A model generated the notes under the pieces. The model searched no databases. It saw only the letters and a program-made list of their open reading frames with translations, and was not told the origin of the DNA. Shown here piece by piece: positions 1 through 6,424 of a stretch of DNA of 7,905 bases. Within the stretch, counting starts at the first letter, position 1. Every line of letters starts with the position of its first letter. Made by a program: the position numbers and the translations under genes. This DNA comes from Dehalococcoidia bacterium (lineage in GTDB: Bacteria > Chloroflexota > Dehalococcoidia > E44-bin15): the NCBI GenBank assembly GCA_030619615.1, contig JAUXBC010000035.1:1-7905 (forward strand), written 5' to 3'.

Positions 1-920
1 TCCACAATCTTCCCCTCCACCTCGCTGGGAGCGATAACGCTGAGCATCACCGCGGGGCGATTCTTCTTCATCTGGATCGGGGTGAACCAAACATCCAAGG
101 CACCCTGCTCAAAGAGGCGCTCCAGAACATGGCCGTGAAGCTCCGGGCTCATGTCATCGATATTGGTCTCCAGAAGAAGCAGGGGGTGCTCCTTCGCCAT
201 CTTTTCCCCGATCCAAAGTGGCAGAACGTTAGGGATGGTGGGCAGATCTCGAGCGCCTACGCCGTAGCCGATGCGCTCCAGAGAGAAGATCGGGCTCTCA
301 AAGGAGGCCAGGGTGGTAACGATGGCCGCCCCGGTGGGGGTGACCAGCTCCATCCCTGGGGAGGGGGTCGGTCTAATCGGGGCGCCAGCCATGGCGATGA
401 GCTCCAGGGTAGCAGGCGCAGGAACGGGGAGGATACCCTGTTCTGTTTGCACTGTTCCGCTGCCACTGGGCAAGGGGGACGAAAAAAGGGCCTCGATCCC
501 CAAAAGGTCGAGACCTAAAACCGCTCCCACCACATCAACGATGGCATCGACGGCCCCAACCTCGTGGAAGTGAACCTCCTCAATGGGCAGGCGATGAACC
601 TTGGCTTCAGCGGTGGCGAGGCGCTCAAAGATAAGGGCGCTCCGCTTTTTCACCCCCTTCGTCAGACCGCTTCTTTCGATCAGATTCAATATCTCCTCTA
701 GATTACGCCGTTCTTGAGCGCTACCTTCCGAAAAAACCTCGATCTGGGTTCCCGTGATGATCCCCCGCCTCACTGGCTGAGCGGATAGCCGATAGCCCGT
801 GAGGGAAAGCTTGGCAAGCTCTGCGGTGAGCATATCGAGGGGTAGCCCAGCATCCAAAAGGGCTCCCAGGATCATATCCCCGCTTAGGCCAGAAAAGCAA
901 TCCAGATAACCGATCTTCAA
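1..920 (-). CDS. larC: LarC, nickel-pincer cofactor nickel-insertion protein (3' end outside window)
   Basis: LarC inserts nickel into the pyridinium-bisthiocarboxylate precursor to give the nickel-pincer nucleotide cofactor of lactate racemase and related enzymes, a CTP-dependent cytoplasmic step (family knowledge). About 306 codons are visible without a stop; the family is usually near 400 residues, so roughly the last quarter is missing. Seen in the translation: N-terminal GYLDCFSGLSGDMILGAL (4-21), HFHEVGAVDAIVDVVG (117-132), TPTGAAI (194-200), then ETNIDDMSPE (251-260) and FTPIQMKKNRPA (279-290). The last two belong to the LarC2 half. The LarC1 and LarC2 halves are one continuous frame, unlike Lactobacillus plantarum, where a ribosomal frameshift joins them. 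The start is TTG at 918-920, chosen because the conserved KIGYLDCFSG begins there and AAGGGG lies about six bases upstream. The TTG shares bases with the TGA of the preceding gene, suggesting translational coupling. Confidence 0.93.
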   Translation of the reverse strand, partial: MKIGYLDCFSGLSGDMILGALLDAGLPLDMLTAELAKLSLTGYRLSAQPVRRGIITGTQIEVFSEGSAQERRNLEEILNLIERSGLTKGVKKRSALIFERLATAEAKVHRLPIEEVHFHEVGAVDAIVDVVGAVLGLDLLGIEALFSSPLPSGSGTVQTEQGILPVPAPATLELIAMAGAPIRPTPSPGMELVTPTGAAIVTTLASFESPIFSLERIGYGVGARDLPTIPNVLPLWIGEKMAKEHPLLLLETNIDDMSPELHGHVLERLFEQGALDVWFTPIQMKKNRPAVMLSVIAPSEVEGKIV

Positions 921-1135
921 GGTATGCCCCTTAAATTCATGCCTCCGGGGCGATAGCCGGCGAGGTCCAGGGTGACATAGCGATAACCCAAGGCTCGAAG
1001 CTCCTCCACCACCCGAAGCCGCCTTTCTTCATCGAAAAGAAGGGCCATTTCCTCAGCGCCAACCTCGATGCGAGCGATGTCGCCATGGTGGTGCACCCTT
1101 AACAGGGACTTGAGTTTAGCCGTTTTGTTTTCCAC
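917..1135 (-). CDS. Stand-alone LarE C-terminal domain (72 aa)
   Basis: This 72-residue protein matches only the C-terminal end of LarE (TIGR00268), the ATP-dependent sacrificial sulfur transferase of nickel-pincer cofactor synthesis. HHHGDIARIEV at 15-25 and LGYRYVTLDLAGYRPGGMN at 49-67 are the recognisable family signatures. The N-terminal PP-loop domain with its SGGxDS ATP motif is absent, and there is no cysteine, so the peptide cannot itself donate sulfur. The start is GTG at 1133-1135; the frame is closed by a stop just upstream, so no longer form is possible. It overlaps the end of radA by 20 bases, and its TGA overlaps the larC TTG start. Ribosome-binding sequence is poor (AAGG lies directly against the GTG), so reinitiation from radA translation is likely. 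It could be a decayed larE remnant, but the intact frame and the coupling at both ends favour a translated gene. Function is unknown; a partner role to LarC or a separately encoded PP-loop protein is inference. Confidence 0.7.
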   Translation of the reverse strand: MENKTAKLKSLLRVHHHGDIARIEVGAEEMALLFDEERRLRVVEELRALGYRYVTLDLAGYRPGGMNLRGIP

Positions 1136-2489
1136 CCTTAGATAGTGCCACCTTTAGCGCTTCCCTCACCGACTCGACGCCGATAAGCTCGATCCCTTGA
1201 GGGGCCCCGACCTTTGCCCTCCCGGGGAGGAGGCAACGCCCGAAGCCCAGCTTCGCTGCCTCGCCGAGCCTCCTCTCCAGCTGGGGCACCGCCCTCAGCT
1301 CGCCGCTCAGTCCCAGCTCGCCAATGGCTACCATGCCAGGGTCGATGGCGGCGCCGCGAAGGCTGGAGGCAATGGCAAGGGCGATGCCCAGGTCGGCGGC
1401 AGGCTCGTTCACCCTGAGCCCACCAACAACATTGACGATGATATCTTGATTGGAGAGGGCGAGACCAGCCCGCTTGGTGAGCACCGCAGTTATCAGAAGC
1501 AGCCGATTGAAATCCACCCCATTGGCGGTGCGCCGGGGAAAGCCAAAGCTGGTGGTGCTGGTGAGCGCCTGGATCTCCACGAGAAGGGGTCTGGTTCCCT
1601 CAAGGGTGGGCACCACAGCGGAGCCTATTGCCTCCCTGGCCCTTTGGGAGAGGAAGGCCTCGGAGGGGTTATCCACCTCAACCAGACCCTGCCCCCTCAT
1701 CTCAAAGATGCCCACCTCATTGGTGGAGCCAAAGCGGTTCTTCACCCCTCGGAGCAGCCTGTAGGAGCTGAAGGGCTCACCCTCAAGATAGAGCACCACA
1801 TCGACGATGTGCTCCAGAACCCTTGGCCCGGCGATAGCCCCGTCCTTGGTGACATGCCCCGAGAGCAAAATAGGAACATTGGCGATTTTTGCCCATTGCA
1901 TCAGTCTCATGGTGCACTCACGAATCTGAGCCACGCTCCCCGGCGCTGAGCCCAAACCATCAAGGTAGACCGTCTGAATGGAATCGATAATTACCAGGTC
2001 TGGCGGTGCCCCCTCGAGCTGCTCCAGGATGACCTCCAGGTTTGTCTCGGGGAGGATGTATAGCCTCTCGCCGCCCAGCCTGAGGCGATTGGCCCGAATT
2101 CTCACCTGCTGCACCGACTCCTCGCCGGAGACATAGATCACCCTTCCCTCCTGTTGGGCCACCAGGGCGGAAATCTGGAGGAGCAGCGTCGATTTGCCGA
2201 TGCCCGGGTCGCCAGCGACGAGCACCAGGGAGCCAGGCACAATCCCCCCTCCTAAAACTCGATTGAATTCAGCGAAGGAGAGGATGAGCCGAGTGATCCC
2301 TTCATCGGCTACGCGGGAGAGTTCCTGAGGGGCAGTTGACGGCAGGCGGGAGGGGGTAGTTGGGGGACGCACCGTCCTCTCCACAAAGGTGTTCCAACCC
2401 TCGCAATCGGGGCAGCGACCCAGCCACTTTATGCTTTCCCTGCCGCACTGCTGGCAAACGAAGATCGTCCTGGAGCGACCCCTGTGCAC
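1116..2489 (-). CDS. radA: DNA repair protein RadA (Sms)
   Basis: RadA/Sms is a RecA-like, DnaB-like ATPase that promotes branch migration and helps process recombination intermediates during repair. The 457-residue length is normal for the family. Seen: an N-terminal C4 zinc finger (Cys12, 15, 26, 29), Walker A GDPGIGKST at 93-101, Walker B LVIIDS at 165-170, the diagnostic KNRFG motif at 250-254, and a C-terminal Lon-protease-like domain from about 290 that includes GVDFNR and GELGLSGELR (390-399). The start is GTG at 2487-2489, supported by GGGGAGG a few bases upstream; the zinc finger begins shortly after it. It lies downstream of clpC but is separated from it by a terminator and has its own promoter. 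It overlaps the small LarE-tail gene, so radA, that gene and larC look like one transcript. The lar genes are not known partners of RadA, so the linkage may be one of expression only. Confidence 0.97.
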   Translation of the reverse strand: MHRGRSRTIFVCQQCGRESIKWLGRCPDCEGWNTFVERTVRPPTTPSRLPSTAPQELSRVADEGITRLILSFAEFNRVLGGGIVPGSLVLVAGDPGIGKSTLLLQISALVAQQEGRVIYVSGEESVQQVRIRANRLRLGGERLYILPETNLEVILEQLEGAPPDLVIIDSIQTVYLDGLGSAPGSVAQIRECTMRLMQWAKIANVPILLSGHVTKDGAIAGPRVLEHIVDVVLYLEGEPFSSYRLLRGVKNRFGSTNEVGIFEMRGQGLVEVDNPSEAFLSQRAREAIGSAVVPTLEGTRPLLVEIQALTSTTSFGFPRRTANGVDFNRLLLITAVLTKRAGLALSNQDIIVNVVGGLRVNEPAADLGIALAIASSLRGAAIDPGMVAIGELGLSGELRAVPQLERRLGEAAKLGFGRCLLPGRAKVGAPQGIELIGVESVREALKVALSKGGKQNG

Positions 2490-2517
2490 GATAGCCTCCC
2501 CTTTCCCAAGCCGTCCT

Positions 2518-2546
2518 ATTATACACTGCTAGGCAGGACAATCCAA
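2518..2546 (-). promoter_or_regulatory. radA promoter (sigma70 type)
   Basis: On the minus strand TTGGAT (2541-2546) and a perfect TATAAT (2518-2523) are separated by exactly 17 bases. Transcription should start near 2511, giving a leader of about 20 bases that contains the GGGGAGG ribosome-binding site of radA. Its position just after the clpC terminator makes radA and the lar genes an independent unit. Confidence 0.75.
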
Positions 2547-2553
2547 CAGCCAT

Positions 2554-2585
2554 AAAAAATGCGAGGCCTTTTCGCCCTCGCATTT
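2554..2585 (-). terminator. Intrinsic terminator of clpC
   Basis: On the minus strand AAATGCGAGG (2576-2585) pairs perfectly with CCTCGCATTT (2557-2566) across a nine-base loop. The pairing arm runs into a tract of six T. It lies about 28 bases after the clpC stop and before the radA promoter, so it ends the clpC transcript. Confidence 0.88.
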
Positions 2586-2612
2586 GACATCTAGCGCCTC
2601 CTCAGCAGGTTT

Positions 2613-5075
2613 TTAAGGAGAGGTTTTTGCCACCTCCAGGGTGCGGAGCACGATCTTATCATCCTCGCAATCGACGAGCACGGTGTCCCCAGCCTGGAAG
2701 TCGCCGCGCAGAAGCGCCTCCGAAAGGGGGTCCTCCACCAAGTCCTGAATGGTGCGGCGCAAGGGACGCGCCCCAAAGATGGGGTCATAGCCCTTCTCAC
2801 AGAGGAGGTTCTTGGCGGCGTCGGTGACCTCCAGCTTTACCGTCTTCTCCGCAAGCTCCTTCCAAACCTCGCGAAGCATCAGATCGACAATCTGCCTGAT
2901 GTGATCTGGGGTCAAGGCGTGGAAAACAACGATACCATCGATACGGTTGAGGAACTCGGGGCGGAAGAACTTCTTCACCTCCGCCATCACCTTCTCCTTC
3001 ATTCTCTCATAGGCCTGCTCCTGAGTTTTTGTCTCATCGGTCCTGGTGACGAAGCCCAGGGTGGTATCCCGCCTGATCAGCTCGGAGCCGATGTTGCTCG
3101 TCATGGCGATGATGGTATTGCGAAAATCGACTCGCCTTCCTTTGGCATCGGTGAGATGACCGTCATCGAAGATCTGCAGCAATATATTGAACGCATCGGG
3201 GTGAGCCTTCTCGATCTCGTCGAGAAGGATTGCCGAATAGCCTTTTCGCCTCACCGCCTCGGTGAGTTGCCCCCCCTCCTCGTAGCCCACATAGCCCGGT
3301 GGCGCCCCGACAAGGCGAGCCACGGCATGTCTCTCCATAAACTCCGACATGTCAAGCCTGATCAGGGCATCCCTGCTACCAAAGAGGAATTCAGCAAGCA
3401 CCCGCACCAGCTCCGTCTTCCCCACCCCGGTAGGACCGAGGAAGATGAAACTTCCGATGGGACGCCTTGGGTCCTTCAGCCCGGCGCGAGCCCTCCTCAC
3501 CGCTTTGGAGATAATGGTGATCGCTTCATCCTGACCGATGATGCGCTGGTGCAGGACCTGCTCCATCTGAAGCAGGCGAGCGGTCTCATCCTGAGCAAGG
3601 CGGGTCACAGGGATCCCGGTCCACATGCTTACCACCTGGGCGATATCCTCCTCGGTGACCACAGGCATCTCAACCTGCTGTTCCTCCTGCCAACCCCCCT
3701 CCATTATCTCTATCTTTTCGGCGAGCTTCAGCTCGCGATCCCTTAGCTCTGCGGCGTAATCATACTCCTGGGAGGAGATAGCGTCCTCCTTATCCTTACG
3801 CAGCGTTTCCAGGGCATTCATCGCATCCTTCAAACCAATTGGGGTTGAGCAATGCTTGATCCTTACCCGAGAGGCCGCCTCATCCACCAGGTCGATAGCC
3901 TTATCGGGGAGGAAGCGATCGGCGATATATCTTGCTGCCAGCGCCGCTGCCGTAGTGATGGCCTCATCGCTTATCAAGAGTCCGTGATGCTCCTCATAGC
4001 GACTCTTGATACCCTGGAGGATCTCCACTGTTTCCTCAATAGAGGGCTCCTGCACCAGTATCGGCTGAAAACGCCGCTCCAGGGCGGCATCCCTCTCCAC
4101 ATGCTTTCGATAATCGTCGGCGGTGGTGGCACCGATACACTGCAATTCCCCCCGCGCCAGGGGAGGCTTTAGTATGCTGGAAGCATCCACAGCACCCTCG
4201 GCGGCACCGGCGCCCACAATGGTGTGCATCTCATCGATAAAGAGCATGCAATTGCCTGCCGTTTTTATCTCATCGATAACCTTCTTCAGCCGCTCCTCAA
4301 ACTCGCCTCGATACTTCGTGCCCGCCACCAAGGCGCCTATATCCAGGGTGACCACCCTCTTACCGCGCAACATCGCAGGGACATCGCCGGCGACGATGCG
4401 ATGAGCCAGTCCCTCAACAATGGCCGTCTTGCCCACCCCAGGCTCCCCAATTAAGACCGGATTGTTTTTGGTGCGCCTACTGAGGATCTGAATAACCCGC
4501 TCGATCTCCTTGTGGCGTCCGATGATGGGGTCCAGCCTCCCAGCGTGAGCCATGGCGGTCAAATCTACGCTCAGTTGGTCCAGGGTGGGAGTCTTGGAGG
4601 AGGGACGAGCGCCAGCATGAGTCTGGGATATGCTTTGATTGAGAATGCGCACCGTCTCAGCACGCACCTTCTCCAGGCTGACACCAAGGCTTTCCAGGAC
4701 GCCAGCGGCAACCCCCTCGCCCTCGCGCAGCAGCCCGAGAAGGAGGTGCTCGGTGCCGATATAATTGTGATTAAGGCGGCGGGCCTCATCTACAGCAAGT
4801 TCGATGACCCTCTTCGCTCGTGGGGTAAGCCCAATCTCGCCCCTAACGGTTCGCTCCCCCCGCCCAATAATAAACTCCACAGCACTGCGCACCTTGGTCA
4901 GTTCCACGCCAAGGTTGGCCAAAACCTTGGCAGCAACCCCCTCACCCTCCCGAACCAAACCGAGCAGGATATGCTCCGTGCCTATATAGTTATGGTTGAA
5001 GCGCTGAGCCTCCTCTTGAGCAAGGGTGAGAACCTTGCGCGCCCTTTCGGTAAACTTCTCAAATCTGCTGGACAT
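2613..5075 (-). CDS. clpC: ATP-dependent Clp protease ATP-binding subunit ClpC
   Basis: ClpC is a class I Hsp100 AAA+ unfoldase that feeds misfolded or tagged proteins into the ClpP peptidase in the cytoplasm. The protein is 820 residues from the ATG at 5073-5075, a normal length. Seen, numbered from that ATG: two Clp-N repeats (about 3-70 and 78-145, each with HNYIGTEH), first ATPase Walker A GEPGVGKT (210-217) and Walker B LFIDE (278-282), a UVR/M-domain coiled coil around 428-455 (DYAAELRDRE), which separates ClpC from ClpA, second Walker A GPTGVGKT (547-554) and Walker B AILLDE (615-620), and the C-terminal GARPLRR segment (768-774). A TTG six codons further upstream is possible, but GGAG spaced six bases before the ATG and family length favour the ATG. 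The gene has its own promoter and terminator. No ctsR, mcsA or mcsB lies upstream; a flavoprotein gene does. Confidence 0.97.
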   Translation of the reverse strand: MSSRFEKFTERARKVLTLAQEEAQRFNHNYIGTEHILLGLVREGEGVAAKVLANLGVELTKVRSAVEFIIGRGERTVRGEIGLTPRAKRVIELAVDEARRLNHNYIGTEHLLLGLLREGEGVAAGVLESLGVSLEKVRAETVRILNQSISQTHAGARPSSKTPTLDQLSVDLTAMAHAGRLDPIIGRHKEIERVIQILSRRTKNNPVLIGEPGVGKTAIVEGLAHRIVAGDVPAMLRGKRVVTLDIGALVAGTKYRGEFEERLKKVIDEIKTAGNCMLFIDEMHTIVGAGAAEGAVDASSILKPPLARGELQCIGATTADDYRKHVERDAALERRFQPILVQEPSIEETVEILQGIKSRYEEHHGLLISDEAITTAAALAARYIADRFLPDKAIDLVDEAASRVRIKHCSTPIGLKDAMNALETLRKDKEDAISSQEYDYAAELRDRELKLAEKIEIMEGGWQEEQQVEMPVVTEEDIAQVVSMWTGIPVTRLAQDETARLLQMEQVLHQRIIGQDEAITIISKAVRRARAGLKDPRRPIGSFIFLGPTGVGKTELVRVLAEFLFGSRDALIRLDMSEFMERHAVARLVGAPPGYVGYEEGGQLTEAVRRKGYSAILLDEIEKAHPDAFNILLQIFDDGHLTDAKGRRVDFRNTIIAMTSNIGSELIRRDTTLGFVTRTDETKTQEQAYERMKEKVMAEVKKFFRPEFLNRIDGIVVFHALTPDHIRQIVDLMLREVWKELAEKTVKLEVTDAAKNLLCEKGYDPIFGARPLRRTIQDLVEDPLSEALLRGDFQAGDTVLVDCEDDKIVLRTLEVAKTSP

Positions 5076-5113
5076 CTCCCTCTCCAAAAGCAAAACGTAA
5101 GGGCCTAATCCGC

Positions 5114-5141
5114 ATTATATTTTAGCATACTCGTCTCAAAA
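5114..5141 (-). promoter_or_regulatory. Likely clpC promoter
   Basis: A perfect TATAAT -10 lies at 5114-5119 on the minus strand, with a weak -35 candidate TTTTGA (5136-5141) at 16 bases. An overlapping alternative is the extended -10 TGCTAAAAT just upstream. The start site would be near 5107, with a leader of about 30 bases. The -35 region abuts the terminator hairpin of the upstream gene. Confidence 0.6.
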
Positions 5142-5143
5142 TG

Positions 5144-5178
5144 AAAAGGGGCAAAACATAGTACTTTGAGCCCCTTTT
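5144..5178 (-). terminator. Intrinsic terminator of the flavoprotein gene
   Basis: On the minus strand AAAAGGGGC (5170-5178) pairs perfectly with GCCCCTTTT (5144-5152) across a 17-base loop, followed by TCATTTTG. It sits about 75 bases after the flavoprotein stop and directly before the clpC promoter. The A-run on the other side could allow some termination in the opposite direction. Confidence 0.7.
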
Positions 5179-5180
5179 GA

Positions 5181-5194
5181 CCCCTAGCGAGGGG
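5181..5194 (-). other. Small GC-rich hairpin before the terminator
   Basis: CCCCT (5190-5194 read on the minus strand) and AGGGG (5181-5185) form a five-pair stem with a four-base loop, two bases before the larger terminator hairpin. It may stabilise the 3' end of the flavoprotein transcript or contribute to termination. No T-run follows it, so it is not a terminator by itself. Confidence 0.4.
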
Positions 5195-5254
5195 CATTCT
5201 CCAAGGTGCATTGCCCTCAGCCACTTTCTACCGCTCTTATCCCCTCTTTCCAGT

Positions 5255-5941
5255 CTAAGTCTGCTTTTCCCTCCATACGCCCTCGACGAAGGCTTTCTCC
5301 CGCTCTGGGCGCCGGGGCACCTCCAGCCCCGCTTCCTTCGCATATTTAATCATCCTCGCCAGTTCAGCCACCCTCCGGCCGACAAGTCTTGCTCCGAGCA
5401 CGCCATACAAATCATCGAGCACCCCGTGCTCCATATAGGCCGCCCTCTGCCCGTAGGCCATAGTGCTTACCACCGCCGTGGAGTAGGCCACGGGAATCAT
5501 CTCCAGTGTTTGGATTAGCGAGTAAAGAACGCTGATCGCCCACTCCATTCCCCATCCGAACCACCCAAGAGTTAACGCACCAGCAGGCAGGTTGCGAAAC
5601 CGATGGTGGAAGAAAGTGCTCTCCCGGGTCCTGGACACGAGGTTCAGAAGGTGAGGGCTCAAGGTGAGATCCCAAGTGGGGCCGCCAAGAATCATCCCAT
5701 CCGCCCTTTGCATGGCCTCGTAGACCATCTGATAATCGTCCTCCACCTTGCACGGTGCCCGATTCTCGATGCACCACTGACAGTGCACACAGGCGGCGAT
5801 CTCCTTGTCCGCCAGGGTGATAAACTCTGTCTCCACACCCTCGAAGGCTTCGGCGGCTGCTTTTAGGGCTTCCTGAACCAATTTATCGCAGTTGCCATCC
5901 TTGATGGGCGCTCCAGAGACCGCCAAAATCCTAACCTTCAT
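5255..5941 (-). CDS. Flavodoxin-fold protein with Cys4 motif, iron-sulfur flavoprotein-like
   Basis: The 228-residue protein belongs to the NADPH-dependent FMN reductase/flavodoxin superfamily. The N-terminal strand ILAVSGAPIKDGNCDK (5-20) is the FMN phosphate-binding loop region. ACVHCQWC (50-57) with a further cysteine at 64 gives C-x2-C-x2-C-x6-C (Cys51, 54, 57, 64), as in the [4Fe-4S]-binding motif of archaeal and anaerobic iron-sulfur flavoproteins. ADGMILGGPTWDLTLS (80-95) is the conserved flavin-ring-contact region. Such proteins are cytoplasmic electron carriers or reductases, often linked to oxygen or peroxide defence in anaerobes; the substrate here cannot be read from sequence. The ATG at 5939-5941 is preceded by AAAAGGAGG at seven bases, an excellent site. 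It appears monocistronic: 5S rRNA lies upstream, and a terminator and clpC lie downstream. A plain NAD(P)H:quinone or azoreductase-like role is the alternative. No confident promoter was found upstream. Confidence 0.85.
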   Translation of the reverse strand: MKVRILAVSGAPIKDGNCDKLVQEALKAAAEAFEGVETEFITLADKEIAACVHCQWCIENRAPCKVEDDYQMVYEAMQRADGMILGGPTWDLTLSPHLLNLVSRTRESTFFHHRFRNLPAGALTLGWFGWGMEWAISVLYSLIQTLEMIPVAYSTAVVSTMAYGQRAAYMEHGVLDDLYGVLGARLVGRRVAELARMIKYAKEAGLEVPRRPEREKAFVEGVWREKQT

Positions 5942-6011
5942 CGTTCATCCTCCTTTTCGGCCCTCTCTATAGCCAAGAAAGGGACCATAGTACCAGATTT
6001 TACCGCAACTA

Positions 6012-6026
6012 ATCGCCATAGGCGAT
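6012..6026. promoter_or_regulatory. Inverted repeat upstream of the flavoprotein gene
   Basis: ATCGCC and GGCGAT flank three bases, forming a perfect six-base dyad about 70 bases before the flavoprotein start. On the minus strand it is followed closely by TTGCGG and TAAAAT, which resemble but do not form a well-spaced promoter. It could be an operator; no regulator family is recognised. Confidence 0.3.
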
Positions 6027-6115
6027 CTGAGAAGCAACCAAGTCGAAGAAGGTTTGCCCTGAGGATGTCAATAACGGTAGTTGCAAGGCTTCCCATCAAC
6101 CACAGCAATTAGCAT

Positions 6116-6134
6116 AAAAAAGCTTCCCGGCAGT
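6116..6134 (-). terminator. T-run following the 5S closing helix
   Basis: The 3' strand of 5S helix I (6122-6134) is followed on the minus strand by six T (6116-6121). Because this arm pairs with the 5' arm at 6234-6246 rather than with a local partner, it is not a standard hairpin terminator. The helix plus T-run is nevertheless the only termination-like signal after the gene. Confidence 0.45.
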
Positions 6135-6243
6135 GGCATATTTTCCGCACCCCGTTGCCAGGGCAGTATCGTCTGCGCTGGGGCCTTTCACTTCCGTGTT
6201 CGGGATGGGAACGGGTGGATCCGCCCCGCTCTAACCACCGGAA
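6125..6243 (-). rRNA. rrf: 5S ribosomal RNA
   Basis: Read on the minus strand, the segment has the 5S hallmark CCCGTTCCCATCCCGAACAC followed by GGAAGTGAAAG, then GACGATACTG and a G-rich arm GGGGTGCGG. The ends close perfectly: GCTTTCCGGTGGT (6234-6246) pairs over 13 positions, counting G-U pairs, with ACTGCCGGGAAGC (6122-6134), so helix I is intact and extends a few pairs beyond the mature ends. The mature boundaries are uncertain by a few bases. No 23S or 16S sequence is adjacent: a terminator and a protein gene lie upstream and a flavoprotein gene downstream, so this 5S gene stands alone. Its own promoter supports independent transcription. Confidence 0.96.
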
Positions 6244-6253
6244 AGCATTTTAA

Positions 6254-6282
6254 AGTGTATCACATCAAGATGTTTAACGCAA
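6254..6282 (-). promoter_or_regulatory. 5S rRNA promoter
   Basis: TTGCGT (6277-6282) and TACACT (6254-6259) on the minus strand are separated by exactly 17 bases. The predicted start, about seven bases after the -10, is at 6247-6248, immediately before the first base of 5S helix I (6246). The spacer contains ACATC-N2-GATGT (6262-6273), an interrupted palindrome. Confidence 0.6.
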
Positions 6283-6361
6283 GACCAAGGCGAGGTGATA
6301 GTGCCACCGGGGATAGATTTCATAGGAAAACTATATCATAGGAAGGTGGTCAAGGCAAGAA

Positions 6362-6384
6362 GAGCTGGCCCTAAGGGCCAGCTC
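6362..6384 (-). terminator. Terminator after the YwgA-like gene
   Basis: GAGCTGGCCC and GGGCCAGCTC form a perfect ten-pair stem with a three-base loop, followed on the minus strand by TTCTTGCCTT. It lies about 40 bases after the stop of the YwgA-like gene and before the 5S promoter. The T-tract is imperfect, but the stem is very stable. Confidence 0.75.
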
Positions 6385-6424
6385 CAAAAGAGAACCAGCA
6401 CGGTCAGCTTGGCATGACCACTAA

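Noticed and set aside
1116..1135. Programmed frameshift joining RadA to the LarE tail
   Set aside because: No slippery heptamer with a downstream structure was seen in the overlap, RadA already has normal length, and an in-frame GTG explains the second frame.
1197..1949. Long plus-strand open frame opposite radA
   Set aside because: It is the antisense of a clearly coding, G+C-rich gene. Its translation has no recognisable domain and no good ribosome-binding site.
2901..3746. Long plus-strand open frame opposite clpC
   Set aside because: It is a mirror of the conserved clpC frame with low-complexity residue content and no family resemblance; other plus-strand frames across clpC are the same.
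5107..5140. CIRCE-like (HrcA) element at the clpC promoter
   Set aside because: GAGTATGCTAA resembles half of the GAGTGCTAA arm but carries an insertion, and there is no matching TTAGCACTC arm at nine bases.
6320..6344. Direct repeat TCATAGGAA twice, 16 bases apart, upstream of the 5S promoter
   Set aside because: Only two short copies in an A+T-rich stretch. There is no promoter spacing or dyad to give it meaning.
6246..6424. Possible 23S rRNA 3' end or tRNA upstream of 5S
   Set aside because: No 23S-like terminal sequence or tRNA cloverleaf was found. The stretch contains the 5S promoter and the terminator of the YwgA-like gene.
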